Shown piece by piece: positions 20,925 to 31,844 of a stretch of 64,000 bases of DNA. A program made the translations under genes and the position numbers. The first letter of the stretch is position 1; every line of letters starts with the position of its first letter. The notes below the pieces were generated by a model. That model saw only the letters and a program-made list of their open reading frames with translations, made no database searches and had not been told where the DNA came from. The stretch spans positions 78,739,326 through 78,803,325 of the forward strand of contig NC_079322.1 in the NCBI RefSeq assembly GCF_029931775.1. Reading direction: 5' to 3'. The DNA is from Euleptes europaea. Taxonomy: Eukaryota; Chordata; Lepidosauria; Squamata; Sphaerodactylidae.

Positions 20925-21191
20925 CTTTCCGGGAGGTCTCCAGCCCCCACCTGGAGGTTGGCGACTCTAATGGCAGCCTCCAGGCGGGACCTGGGGACCC
21001 CCCCCCCCGGAATTACAGCTCACCTGGCTGCAGAGATCAGCTCCCCGGGAGAAAATGCCTGCTTTGGAGAGGGTGGGGGGCTCTCTGGCATTGCACCCCA
21101 CTGAGGCCCCCTCCCCAGGCTCCAGGAGTTTCCCAACCCCCCCCCCGCCAACCCCCGCCAGTGGCCAGAAGGGGGACCTGGCAACCCTAGC
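20925..21191 (-). mobile_element. MITE pair (3' fragment plus antisense copy)
   Basis: A short sense 3' end (ctggaggttggcgactctaa) is followed by a nearly full antisense copy ending cctggcaaccctagc. It contains gagaaaatgcctgctttgga and other family words. Confidence 0.55.
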
Positions 21192-21451
21192 TGACACCCC
21201 CCTCCCCATTAACTAAGCCCACTTCACTGGGAAGGAGCAAGGCTCCTTCACCTAATCCTGGCCCCAGAGTAGATGACTCAAGAGAGTGGGTCAAGCCGTG
21301 GGTCGGCAGTGGGGGAGAAGGAAGGGGCCTTTACCCCACCCCAGATCACATACAGGCTTCCACCCCTCAGCTCCAGCATCAGCTCCTGCACAGGGACCCC
21401 CAAAAGTGGCAGTCTGGGGGGGGGGGCTGCAAACCTCGGGCTCTTCGTTTG

Positions 21452-21625
21452 CACTACGGCTGTAGCGTAAGATACGAAAGAAGCTAAGCAGGGTCAGCCC
21501 TGGTCAATATTTGAATGGGAGACCACCAAGAGAGCCCAGGGTCACTATGCAGAGGATGACGATGTCCAACCACCTCTGCATGTCTCTCACCTTGAAAACC
21601 CTACAGGGGTGGCAGCTGGAGCTTG
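21452..21625 (+). mobile_element. 5S rRNA-derived SINE
   Basis: agaagctaagcagggtcagc then tatttgaatgggagaccacc are clear 5S rRNA words, followed by aaaaccctacaggggtggc. Confidence 0.75.
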
Positions 21626-21911
21626 AGGGCGCTTTGCAACACCACCACAGAAGACGCACCGGAGGTCTTGCGAGGGCACACTCTGGCACACTCTGGAATC
21701 CTTCAGCAGTTGAGAGCGGAACAAGGTCACTCTTGAATTCAGCCACAAGGAGATTCGCAATGGGGCTGGCCCTCCATGGGGTTAAAGAGCCCAGCTGGGG
21801 ACCTGGTAGAAGGTCTCCACTGGTCTCCTGCAGGGCCTGTAGCTAAGGGGGTGGGGCAGCCAGCTCCTTTTCTACCTATGAAGTTCCCAACTAGAGTCGA
21901 ATCGCTGAGCA

Positions 21912-22117
21912 AATGAACACATGAAGCTGCCTTACACCCTCGGTCCATCAGAGTCAGTGTTGTCTACTCAGACCAGCAGCGGCTCTCCAGGATCTCAGGC
22001 AGAGGTCTTTCACATCACCTACTTGCCTAGTCCCTTTAACTGGAGCTGCCAGGGATTGAACCTGGGACCTTCTGCATGCCAAGCAGAGACTCTACCACTG
22101 AGCCACAGCCCCTCCTC
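21912..22117 (-). mobile_element. tRNA-Ala-derived SINE
   Basis: Antisense copy: gaacacatgaagctgcctta to ccactgagccacagcccctc. Confidence 0.85.
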
Positions 22118-22319
22118 TAAATGTTGTCTTTGGAAGCAGGAGTCTGGGATCCTCCCAAGTGGAGTGGAGAAGGCAGCCACGGAGGGGTTGCAGCCTCTTG
22201 CCAGGCATCCTGACCATGTGTGCCGCCTTCTCAAGAAGACGGCGAGAGCTCAAAATGGTGCCTGCCATCGGACAGCACCATACCAGGCGAATGGGAATGG
22301 CTAGGCAAATGTGGATAAA

Positions 22320-22880
22320 TCACGATGGGCAGCTGTGTTAGTCTGTCACTAGCAGTAGAAAAGAGCAAGAGTCCAGGAGCACCTTAAAGACTAACAGAAT
22401 TTCTGGCGGGGTCTGAGCTTTCGTGAACCACAGCTCACTTCTTCAGATACAGCTAGAATGTGAGCCCATCTATCCTTAAGTAGAGAAGAGTGTATTAGAC
22501 ACACAATGGCAATGTAAATGTCAAAAGCAAGTCAATGACATTAGCAGGCGTGATTGGATGAGGTGTGATATGTGGAGGGGTGGTAGGCGTGGAGAAATCA
22601 GCATTGGTAATGAGACAGGAATCCCAGATCTCTATTCAATCCAGGAAAGAGCATTTTCTTGATCTTCATTATTAGTTGCAATTCAGCCTTTCTAATCTCC
22701 CTTTGAAATCCCTTTGTAAGAGAACTGCTACTCTTAAATCAGCAACTGAATGTCCTGGAAGGTTAAAATGTCTCTCCCCAACCCCCCGGTTTCTGAATGT
22801 TGTAGTTTTTGATACCAGACTTACGTCCATTTAATCTTTGTTGCAGGGACTGGCCTGTTGTAGCCAAATGTGAAAATAGA
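22320..22880 (-). mobile_element. Penelope-like element remnant (3' part)
   Basis: On the minus strand, short broken peptides of a Penelope-like endonuclease C-terminus (resembling GQSLQQRLNGRKSGIKN) precede a non-coding end. That end carries CTGAAGA (22446-22440), a hairpin with GTGA and TCAC, and GAAA followed by AGCTC (22422-22415), a hammerhead-like order. It closes with ctggactcttgctcttttct. The element is a broken fossil; no age estimate is possible beyond moderate divergence. Confidence 0.6.
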
Positions 22881-22965
22881 CACCATTCTGGGATGCATCC
22901 ACATTACAGCATGGAAATCTCACGGAATAAGAGGCCCAGGATACACACCACAAAGGGGGGGAGGG

Positions 22966-22968
<3 letters not shown>

Positions 22969-23052
<84 letters not shown>
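22969..23052. repeat. (GA)n microsatellite
   Basis: About 42 uninterrupted GA units, followed by gcgagcg. Length polymorphism is likely. Confidence 0.95.
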
Positions 23053-23058
<6 letters not shown>

Positions 23059-23505
23059 TATAGCTGGTGCAGCCAGCGGCTGAACGGAAGGAGCTGTTCA
23101 GAGTCCTGACAGCACACTGTGAGCATGGCCCGGCCACACTATGATGCTCCGCCTCATGCTGTCCAGGGACCTGTCATTTATATGATGCATTTTCACATGT
23201 TCAGAACAATGGAACCCCCCCCCCCCGCCCCAGGGCTGAACAGGGACATGGGATTCTTATCTTACTACAGATGCTAATTTTCTGCTCGGAAGCAGAAAGA
23301 GATTGGGTCTGAGAAGGGCAGCCATAAAGGAGCTAGGAAAGACCCTTGAGTTTAAGGATGTATCACTGGCAACCAAGGTCAAGTTGAACCAGGACTTTCC
23401 TAGCTTAAGACATCATAAATTATCCAAGCAAGCGAGATAGAGCAGTGATTCACAAGGCTATTATTCTTGCAGCATCCATTTGAAGTGAGAAGTGTTAAGT
23501 TGGGG

Positions 23506-23712
23506 GGGGGCGTGGTTGATTGGAAGAGTCTCTGCTTTGCTTTGCATGCAGAAGGTCCCAGGATAAATCCCTTGCATCTCCACTGGCCAGGTAAGAGGTG
23601 ATGTGAAATCCCTTTGTCTGAGACCCTAGAGAGCCCCCGCCAGCCTGAGCAGGCAATACTGATCTTGATGGACCGATGGTCTGATTCAGTATCAGGCAGC
23701 TTTACTTCATGC
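23506..23712 (+). mobile_element. tRNA-Ala-derived SINE, diverged
   Basis: The head is altered (ggcgtggttgattggaagag). Box B region and body (gatgtgaaatccctttgtct, gatggaccgatggtctgatt) are clear. Confidence 0.7.
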
Positions 23713-23714
23713 CA

Positions 23715-24440
23715 TAGTTTTCCCTATTAATATGTATGGGTGTGAACGTTGGACAATGAAGAAAGCTGACAGGAAGAAAGTAGATTCCTTTGAAATGGGG
23801 TGTTGGAGGAGAGTGTTATGGATACTGATGATGGCCACAAAGACAAAGAAGCGGGTTCTAGATTATATCAAGCCTGAACATTAGGAAGAATTTTCTAACA
23901 GCTGTTACTCAGTAGAACAGGCTTCCTCGGGAGGTGGTGAGCGCTCCTTCCCTGGAGGTTTTTAAGCAGAGGCTAGATGGCCATCTGTCAGCAATGCTGA
24001 TTCTGTGACCTTAGGCAGATCATGAGAGGGAGGGCATCTTGGCCATCTTCTGGGCATGGAGGAGGGGTCACTGGTGGTGTGTGTGGGAGATGGTTGTTAA
24101 TTTCCTGCATTGCGCAGGGGGTCGGACTAGATGACCCTGGTGGTCCCTTCCAGCTCTATGATTCCTTGAACTCTCCCTAGAAGCTAAAATGACTAAACTG
24201 AGGCTATCATACTTTGGTCATGTTATGAGAAGACAGGAGTCACTGGAAAAGACAACCATGCTAGGGAAAGTTGAAGGCAGTGTAACAAGAGGAAGGAAGA
24301 CCAGCAAGAGATGGATTGACCCAACCAAGGAAGCCACGGCCCTCCGTCTGCAAGACCTGAGCAAGGCTGTTAATGATAGGATGTTTTTGAGGACATTCAT
24401 TCACAGCGTTGCCATGAAGCAACTTGACCCCACTCATTCA
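23715..24440 (+). mobile_element. Bov-B (RTE) LINE 3' end, split by a CR1
   Basis: The first part encodes YGCERWTMKKADRKKVDSFE-like sequence and CWRRVLWILMMATKTKKR. After the CR1 insertion the second part reads KMTKLRLSYFGHVMRRQESL then RGRKTSKRWIDPTKEA, and ends with the tail gttgccatgaagcaacttga. These are the C-terminal ORF and 3' end of Bov-B. 5'-truncated and broken. Confidence 0.8.
23880..24166 (+). mobile_element. CR1 LINE nested in Bov-B
   Basis: Sense CR1 3' end (cttcctcgggaggtggtgag to ctctatgattcc) interrupts the Bov-B frame. TGAAC occurs on both sides (23875-23879 and 24167-24171), a candidate short target duplication. Confidence 0.8.
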
Positions 24441-24600
24441 ATCACCTTGCTCAAGAAGGGAGTATCTGAGGCTGCACAGTAGTTATTCAACTCTCCTGGA
24501 TCCAGAGTAGGTTTCTTTAGGAGTGGATGCACCAGTGCCCACTTCAAGGCAGGAGCCACCCCCTTGTCTCTTAGGGTGCCCAAATGCCCTACTGCAGGTG
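24440..24600 (-). mobile_element. L2 LINE fragment
   Basis: The minus strand reads LKWALVHPLLKKPTLDPGEL then NNYCAASDTPFLSKVIE, the start of the L2 reverse transcriptase region (LLKKP.LDP...NYRPVS..PFL.KV.E in the family). It directly adjoins the Bov-B end. Confidence 0.75.
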
Positions 24601-26278
24601 CCAGCTTGGCACCTTCTACCCTCTGCTTCTGTGTGCACTGCCTAAGCGGCTCTCTGCTGTGTATGCCTGTTCTGCCCAAACAAAGAAAACAGGTCAGAAT
24701 GATTGTTTTCCTCGAATCTGGGACAGCTGCTGACCTCCCCATCCTCCCTCAACAAGCCCCACTGCCCAGCCGGCTGCATCCCCCTGGGCGCTCTCGAACC
24801 CCTCACCCGGCATTGATTTGGGATTCATTGCCTGACTGTGCCAACTGGCCACCTGCTCCTGCAGCCAGAACGGGACTGGGCAGAATCTGGAGGTATAGTG
24901 CTGGAGGTATGTGGGGCAGGCCGTAATGGGGCAAAAGAGAAGAAGGCGGTGCTGATCCACCCCAGGGAGGGCCTTTGTGCGCATGAGGAAGGCTCCCACG
25001 CATGAAGCCGCACAGAGCACACCCTTTCTTCGCACTCGTGTGGGTGCCGATCCCCTCCTGCCCTGCCTGTTGAATGGTTCTTCCCTGGAGATAGCGCTTG
25101 GCTCTTGTTGCTCCTAGGAAAAGAGAGGGAGGAGGGCCAGGCCCCGGATCTCAAACCACTTGGAGATCGGCCCCCCAGGGCTGGCAGGGGTCAAGCGCAC
25201 ACCAGGGCTTTCTGCTTTGGCCTCGGTCACACTCAGACAGCCCTTCCTGAATGGCTTTTCTTCTCAAAAGGCAGGGAAGGCTGGCAGCAGGAAACACTCT
25301 AAGCAGTGGAGGAGTGGGCCGTTTGATTCTCTGGCCACCCCCTCCCCATGCAGGAGCATGATAAAGAGGGCCCCAGGGCTGGGAGGGACATCGAGTTAGG
25401 CAGCCGCTCTCCCAAGGTCCCAGCTTGATGTCTGTTAAAGGGGACGGAGTGGTCAGCCTTGCTGGGTGGGTTGTGGACTGCCAAATAGGAAGTGACGCGC
25501 GACTGATGGTTGTGGCAAACTGGAGTTGCTGCTATTTCCCATGGCTGAGAATGGTCCTGCTGCCTCCCCTTTTCTTGCAGGGAGCAGCCGCTGCGTTCGA
25601 GAAACCTGGCTGGGTCAGCAGGTGTTGTTTTGGGTGAAGACAGGACTGACAACATTGGCTCCACCCACTGGCTCATGCCACCGTGGCCTCAGACACAAGC
25701 GCAGGGTTCCCGAAGGCCTCTTCCCCCCAGTGGGGACAACAAGAAAAACTTGGGGGGAATGCCTCTTTTCATCTGCCTGTCTCTTTTTGTCTCTCAGCAC
25801 GGGGACAGCTGCTAAGGTGCCCAGAACCTGGCTGCACACTAGGCGTGGGCCACTAAGTGGGCACTAGGCATGGGCACACTACGCGTGGCACTGAGTGCGT
25901 GGGCACTCAGGGCAAGCAGCTGATGGGCATATTGGCATCTTTTCAGTTTCTCCGCCCAGTGCCTGATTCTTCACCTCTTCTAAGGCTCATGTTTCTCCCA
26001 GGCCTCGATAGTGGGTTTTGGCTGCGCGATCGTCTTCAGGGTCAGAGCTCAGCCAGAGAAGACAAGGCAAAAAATCCAAAAGGGGGTGAGGCCTTTGGTC
26101 ATGTGGTGTGCCCAGAGGCTCTCTGAGTCTGGCACCAGCCAGTTCCCCTCATCAGCTCTCTCCCAGGCTGTGCCAAGATGCCAGGACAACTAGAGCATTG
26201 CTGTCTTGGCACTACCCGAGAGTGAGCTGATGAAGGGAACTGGCTGGTGCCAGGTGGGCACTTGCCCATTGCAGGAGC

Positions 26279-26472
26279 GCAAGCTGCCTTCTACTGAATC
26301 AGACCCTTGGTCCATCAAAGTCAGTATTGTCTACTCAAACTGGCAGCAGCTTGGAGGGTCTCAAGCGGAGGTCTTTCCCATCACTTCCTACCTGGTCCTT
26401 TTAACCAAATACCCTAGGGTTTGAACCTGGGACCTTCTGCATGCCAAGCAGATGCTCTACCACTGAGCCACT
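26279..26472 (-). mobile_element. tRNA-Ala-derived SINE
   Basis: Antisense copy, from caagctgccttctactgaat to ctaccactgagccactcac. Confidence 0.75.
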
Positions 26473-26473
26473 C

Positions 26474-26671
26474 ACGTGAAGCTGATTTACACTTAACCGG
26501 ACCCTTGGTCCATCAAAGTCAGTCTTGGCCACTGAGACTCTCCAGGGTCTCAGCCGGTCTTTCACATCACCTACTGCCTGGTGCTTTTAACTGGAGATGC
26601 CACCAGGGGTTGAACCAGGGACCTTCTGCATGCCAAGCAGATGCTCTGCCACTGAGCCATGGTCCCACCCC
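26474..26671 (-). mobile_element. tRNA-Ala-derived SINE
   Basis: A second antisense copy directly after the previous one, from acgtgaagctgatttacact to gccactgagccatggtccca. Confidence 0.75.
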
Positions 26672-27245
26672 TGAATTACTTCCTCCTGCACCATCACTGG
26701 CTGCCATGTAGGCTGCTCAGCTTTGACTTGGCAGTGCGGGTGGTGGTGATGGGCAAAACTAGAAGCCCCGGCTCTGCCCCTGGGGCTTGGCTTCCTCCTG
26801 GCTGTCGGCAGCTCTCCAGGGACTTCCCAAGTATGCTCACAGGCCGATCCACCTCTCTCTGTCACACTCAGAGGGTTTCTGTTTTTCAGCCTTCCCAAGA
26901 ATCAGCCATTCGACACACCTTGTGCAGTCTTTCGATGCTGTCTATGTGCTGTGTGCCTTGGGCAGATCCTTGTAACACCCTTCGGGGGCTCTTTCTCATA
27001 GCTATCATTCTCTCCCCTCATGCCAACCAGTTTTCCTCTTGCCTCTTTCTGCACTAGTCACTGACAAAAAAAAGTTTGTGTTCAGAGCTGAGCTCAAATG
27101 ATGGGGGGGGGAATTAATTAAATCTGCAAGCCCCTCCCACTGGTCCTCATCAGCCGCACCCTCAGCAGGCCAGGGCTGTTTCCCTCTTCCTCAAATCCTC
27201 CTTGGTAGCTCAGAGGCTGGAGAGTAAGCTTAAAATAATGTCCCA

Positions 27246-27330
27246 TAAGAACATAAGAAAAGCCCTGCTGGGTCAGACCCAGGCCCATCAAGTCCAGCAA
27301 TCTGTTCACAGTCCCACCTGAAGTTGCCTC
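27246..27330 (-). mobile_element. CR1 LINE 3' fragment (second subfamily)
   Basis: Antisense terminus taagaacataagaaaagccc followed by tgctgggtcagacccaggcc. Only about 85 bases. Confidence 0.75.
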
Positions 27331-27369
27331 CTGTGTCTGCTACCTGTGTCTGCTACCTTTGGGTGTGAA

Positions 27370-27608
27370 TGTATTTGCTTTATTTACTTATATCCCATTT
27401 TCCTCCCCAGTTAGGATTTCAAAGCACCTTTAGAACATTGTTCTCCTCCCCTCCATTTTCTCACAACCACCTTGCAAGGTAGACAAGGCTGGGACTTTGT
27501 GACAGGCCTAAGGTCACCCAGTGAGCTTCCATGGTAGAAATGGGAGATTTGAACCCGGATCACCCAGGGTCCTAGTCCGATAATCTATCCACGGCACCAC
27601 CCTGGCTC
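27370..27608 (-). mobile_element. Sauria-type SINE
   Basis: Antisense tail (tgctttatttacttatatcc), body (aggcctaaggtcacccagtg) and head (ccaccctggctct). Confidence 0.7.
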
Positions 27609-27699
27609 TGGGATCCACCCAGTGGCTGCTGGTTTTTGAGAGAGGCGGCTGCTTGGCAACCCCCTGAGTCCCAGGAGGTGTTGAGCGGGCATGGATACT

Positions 27700-28130
27700 T
27701 TTTGGGGAACAGGTGAGCCACTGTCCATGTATCGCTCAGGGAGAGGAGACCCACGTGTGGGGCAAGGAGGCCCCATGGGAGTTGCTGAAGGACCATCTTC
27801 TCCCATATGTTCCTGCCCAGGAATTAAGATCACGGGGAGAGGGTCCTCCTCCGTCAGTCGAAGCAGCTCATTGGGTGGGCAAATGAGACGGGGACTTTTC
27901 AGGGGCAGCCCCATGATTATGGAACAACCTCTCCAGGGAGGTGCACGTGGCAACTTCACTCACTCGATCTTTAGACGGCAGCTGAAGATGGTTTTATTTA
28001 GGGCCGCATTTGATTATAACAGTCCTAAACTGTGATTTGAAAAATTGTATATTTCTATTGTAAGTTACCTTGAGCTTTGTAAGAAAAAAAAAAGCAGCTA
28101 AATAGATTTTCTAAATTAAAATAAAACATT
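27700..28130 (+). mobile_element. L2-like LINE 3' end
   Basis: Encodes a C-terminal motif MEQPLQGGARGNF-like in one frame (LWNNLSREVHVATS-like in another), then RRQLKMVLFRAA. It is followed by an L2-like 3' UTR (aaattgtatatttctattgt, taccttgagctttgtaag). Broken. Confidence 0.55.
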
Positions 28131-28562
28131 TGAGCACCCAAAAGGGAGCGGAGGGGTTTCTAAACCCAGCAGGGACAAAACCTGGGGGTGGTGGTGGTTT
28201 CTATTAATGTGCTTCCCCACACTCTGGTTGCCGACAGCTAGCTGGCTGGCTGGGAGTGGGCATCGATGCCGTTTCCCTGAAGCTTCTTCTTCTTCCTAAC
28301 CAGCCAACCCCTACAGCGTCAGCAGGCTCCTTCCAGAGCTTGGCGTCCTCTATTATGGATGAGCTCATGGAAAAAGGATCCCGGCAGCACTGTGGGCTTC
28401 CGGGGGTTGCCCTTGCGGGACTCCAACAGCCCCCTGCCCTTGTCAGTCAAGGTGGGGAGGCTCAACTGAGCGGCTGGGGCTACGCTGCAAACAGCATGGG
28501 CAGGGAGGCCTTTGATTCTCCAGCAAATGCTGGGGAGGGGGGAGAAACACGGGGCTTCTTAC

Positions 28563-28790
28563 TAGGGCTACCAGCTCCGGGTTGGGAAATACCTGGAGAT
28601 TTGGGGGGGCAGAGCCAGAGGAGGGCGTGGTTTGGGTAGGGGAGGGTCTTCAATGGGATATAAATGCCATGGAGTCCACCTTCCGAAGTGGCCATTTTCA
28701 CCAGGTGAAGCAGTCTCTGTTGCCTGGGTATCATTTGTAATCCCGGGAGGCCTCCAGTCACCACCTGGATGTTGGCAACCTTACGTCTTA
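28563..28790 (+). mobile_element. TA-flanked MITE
   Basis: Starts tactagggctaccagctccg and ends acctggatgttggcaacctt. Inside are gatataaatgccatggagtc and gtggccattttcaccagg. Confidence 0.65.
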
Positions 28791-29199
28791 CCCTCCCCAT
28801 CCCTGCCAAATCAGGCCGAAGGGTCCACCTAGTCTTGCAGGCTGATCTTGGCAGCAGTGGGAAGCTGCAGGAAACACTTTCCTCTACTTTGGGTCTCCGC
28901 CCGCTTCATGCAGAGCGCTTTTTTTTTGGGGGGGGGGGAAGAGTGGGTACCTAAGAGGTGGAGTGCCTGCTTGGCATGCACCAGGCCCCAGGCAGGGATT
29001 CCAGTTGCTCTGGTGGAAGGGGGAGGGCAGGTGAGGACAGGCCTCTGGCCAGGGCCTCGGGGAGCTGCATCAAGCCAGGCAGGAGAACCCAGCGGCCCCA
29101 GGCACCTGCAGCCTCACAGCTGGAATTGGGATGTGTGCCCAAGCAGGGAGAATCAGCTGTGCTCACCTGTGGGGGTGATGTAAGACCTGCCTGGCTCCA

Positions 29200-29403
29200 T
29201 AGGGTTGCCAGCTCCAGGTTGGGAAATAACTGGAGATTTTGGGCATGGAGCCAGGGGAGGAGAGGGACCTCAGCAGGGTACAATGCCATAGATTCCCCCC
29301 TCCAGAGCAGCTATTTTCTTCACGGGGCTGATCTCTGTCCTCTGGAGATCAGGTATAATTCCAGGAGATCCCCAGGCCACACCTGGAGGTTGGCAACCCT
29401 ATT
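29200..29403 (+). mobile_element. TA-flanked MITE
   Basis: Starts tagggttgccagctccaggt and ends ggaggttggcaacccta. Full length, 204 bases. Confidence 0.7.
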
Positions 29404-30089
29404 CCAGGGTGACCCTGATTCCCGGCAATTTGAACATGCCTCTCAAGTGGTCAGGGGGAAATCTGATGAAAGAAGAGGATATTGTTGCCCCAATGACCTA
29501 CAGCATGGGAAGAGAAACAGGAAGGGGTACGCAAGAGAGGGCAGGAGGGAGACAGCTTCGAATGAGAGAGTATTGATTTTACATGCCTCAAAGCTATCTT
29601 TAGAAAGACAATGATGCACACCACGCAGGGCCATGCACAAGGAGCCCGGCTCCCCCCAATTACCTGCTGGATCAGAGCAAAGATCTGGCATCCTGTTTCC
29701 AACTGAGGCCAGCCAGATGCCTCTGGGGTACGCGGGAGCCATGAAGGCCAGGCAACCGGCCTTATCTGTAGCTTGATCCCAGCGGTATAACAGCTCCCCA
29801 TTTAACTGTCAGTTATTGGGAACCTTTCGACCACCTTTCCCTTCTGAGTTCTTGTGGCTTACAAAGGGCTTGGTGGGGGCAAGAGAGGTGCAAAAAGATG
29901 TGTATAAAAACTTCTAAGGCAGTGAATACAACAGGGCTGAACTGAAACAGGACAAAAACCCTGGAAATCAGCAATTTGCTGCTCAGAGAAGGACAAACAT
30001 TTTAACCGCTCCTAAAAGACAGAATTGGCACGGCGTCAGCCTGTCTCCCCCAGTAGGGAATTGCACATCTGGGGTGTGATCACAAGGGG

Positions 30090-30284
30090 AAGGGCAGTAG
30101 CTCAGTTGTAGAGCATGCAGAAGGTCCCAGGTTCAATCCCCGGCATCTCCAGTTAAAGGGACCAGGAAAGCGGGTGATGTGAAAGACCTCTGTCTGAGAC
30201 CCTGGAGAGCCGCTGCCGATCTGAGTAGACAGTACTGACTTTGATGGACCCAGAGTCTGATTCAGAAGGCAGCTTCATTCGTTC
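30090..30284 (+). mobile_element. tRNA-Ala-derived SINE
   Basis: Head gaagggcagtagctcagttg and box B ggtcccaggttcaatcccc; end gaaggcagcttcattcgttc. It has a small deletion in the anticodon-arm region. Confidence 0.8.
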
Positions 30285-30744
30285 AACTTTACAAAGCCCC
30301 TGAGCCTGGGAGGGGCAGGAGGCTGTCTTGGAAAGAGGGCTGTCTGTTGCCCTGAGCAGGGCGGCACACACAATGGTCAGCGCTGTTCCTAGAGAGCTGG
30401 GCCAGGCCTGGACTCGCAGGAGCCAAGTCGCTGATGGGCTGCCATGCATACTAAGCCGAGGGAAGCCCCGGGCCGCTTCCCACCCGGCCAACCATCCTTT
30501 CAATGGCTCATTGTCTGCAGCACCAGCATCGGCTCTTTCAATGCAAAGGATTAGTTCCATCCATCCGGGAGCCGAGGTGCCCCGCATCTCAATGAAGGCC
30601 CAAGGAAGCTCCCCGCAGTAAGGGGGGGGAAGAGAGGACGAGTGGGAACCCTGTGAGTGATGCTGGGAGAAGCAGAGAGGACTGCCTGTGGAACTCTCTG
30701 CTTGGACAGCGTCTTGTTGGGCAGGGCTGCCAGCCACACTAAGC

Positions 30745-31090
30745 AATCAGGACAAAAACAAGAAGAGCCCTGCCGGGTCAGACCAGGGGCTCAACCAGTC
30801 CTGCATCCAACAGCCGCCCATGAGATGCCCCAGGGCAGGCCATGCACACAGCCCCCTCCCCGCTGGCTGCTCCCCAGCACCTGACCCTTGGAGGTTTTCG
30901 GTCGCGGAACCTGAAGTTCCGACTCGGCTCTCATGGCTCATCGCCACCAACAGACCCTTCTGCAGAAATCTCTCCCACCCTGTTAAATCCATCTGAGCCA
31001 GTGGTCATCACCACATCTCGTGGCAGTGAATTCCACAGGTCAACTGCCTACCAAGTGAAGCAGAGCTTTCTGTTGCCTCTCTTGAAGAAG
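30745..31090 (-). mobile_element. CR1-type LINE, diverged
   Basis: Antisense words agagccctgccgggtcagac, ccagtggtcatcaccacatc and gtggcagtgaattccacagg match the C-terminal and 3' end layout of the other CR1 copies, with a high level of change. Confidence 0.65.
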
Positions 31091-31379
31091 CAGTAGTGTT
31101 GGTTTTTATATGCCGACTTTCTCTATCACTTAAGGGAGAAACAAACCGGCTTAAAATCACCTTCCCTTCCCCTCCCCACAACAGACAGTCTGGGAGGTTG
31201 GTGGGGCTGAGAGAGCTGTGACTAGCCCAAGGTCACCCAGCTGGCTTCATATGTAGGAGTGGGGAAACAAATCCAGTTCACTAGATTCGCCTCCGCCGCT
31301 CATGTGGAGGAGTGGGGAATCGAGCCTGGTTCTCCAGATTAGAGTCCGTTGTCTTAACCATTACACCACGCTGGCTCTC
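31091..31379 (-). mobile_element. Sauria SINE, full length
   Basis: Antisense tail cagtagtgttggtttttata, body and head ccattacaccacgctggctc. It directly follows the CR1 remnant. Confidence 0.8.
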
Positions 31380-31844
31380 AAGGAAGCCCAAAACATGGCC
31401 TCTGCTCAGTGTGAAGGTAACGAAGCCCACGAGCCCAGCTTGCGAGATCCCGGGGTGGCCCCGTCCCTGCCTGCATTCGCATCACGGGAAGCAGACTCTC
31501 TCTCTCTCTGATCTGCCTGCCAACGCTCCTTTACCAAAATGCCCAACTCTCCTTTGTCTGAATATTGCCACTCCTGCCAGACCAAAGTGAGACCACCGTG
31601 ATTTGGGGTGTCAGAATGGGCAGCAGAGGGAGGTCAACTGCAGGGCCAGATTCCCAGGGTCGGCCTTCCTGGTGGACTGCGCATGTATTCATTCACTGGT
31701 GCCGGGGGGTGGGGTGGATGGGTGCATCTTCTGCCTGGGGATGTTGAAATGTCCGTGACTGGCTCTGAGCACAGGTGCGGGTTTGAACTGGTTCTCGCTT
31801 AGCTCAGCCACAATAAATCCACTGGACACGGACCTATTTTTTCT

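Larger units (their letters stand above)
20621..31840. other. Intergenic spacer between CSPG5 and SMARCC1 (contents)
   Basis: Between the CSPG5 5' end and the SMARCC1 3' end lie MITEs (20925-21191, 28563-28790, 29200-29403), a 5S SINE (21452-21625), tRNA-Ala SINEs, a Penelope-like remnant (22320-22880), a GA microsatellite (22969-23052), Bov-B with nested CR1 (23715-24440), L2 pieces (24440-24600, 27700-28130), Sauria SINEs and CR1 remnants. 21630-21910, 23055-23500, 24610-26275, 26680-27240, 28135-28560, 29405-30085, 30290-30740 and 31380-31840 hold nothing recognisable; no exon-like open frame with splice signals was found there. Confidence 0.75.

Noticed and set aside
19675-20970. Long open frames of more than 400 codons on both strands
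   Set aside because: The region is an extremely G+C-rich CpG island where stop codons are rare. The peptides are low-complexity Pro/Arg/Gly/Ala; only the short signal-peptide exon of CSPG5 is supported.
28958-29614. A 218-codon plus-strand frame
   Set aside because: It runs through a MITE and unrelated flanks, has no recognisable domain and no splice or promoter context.
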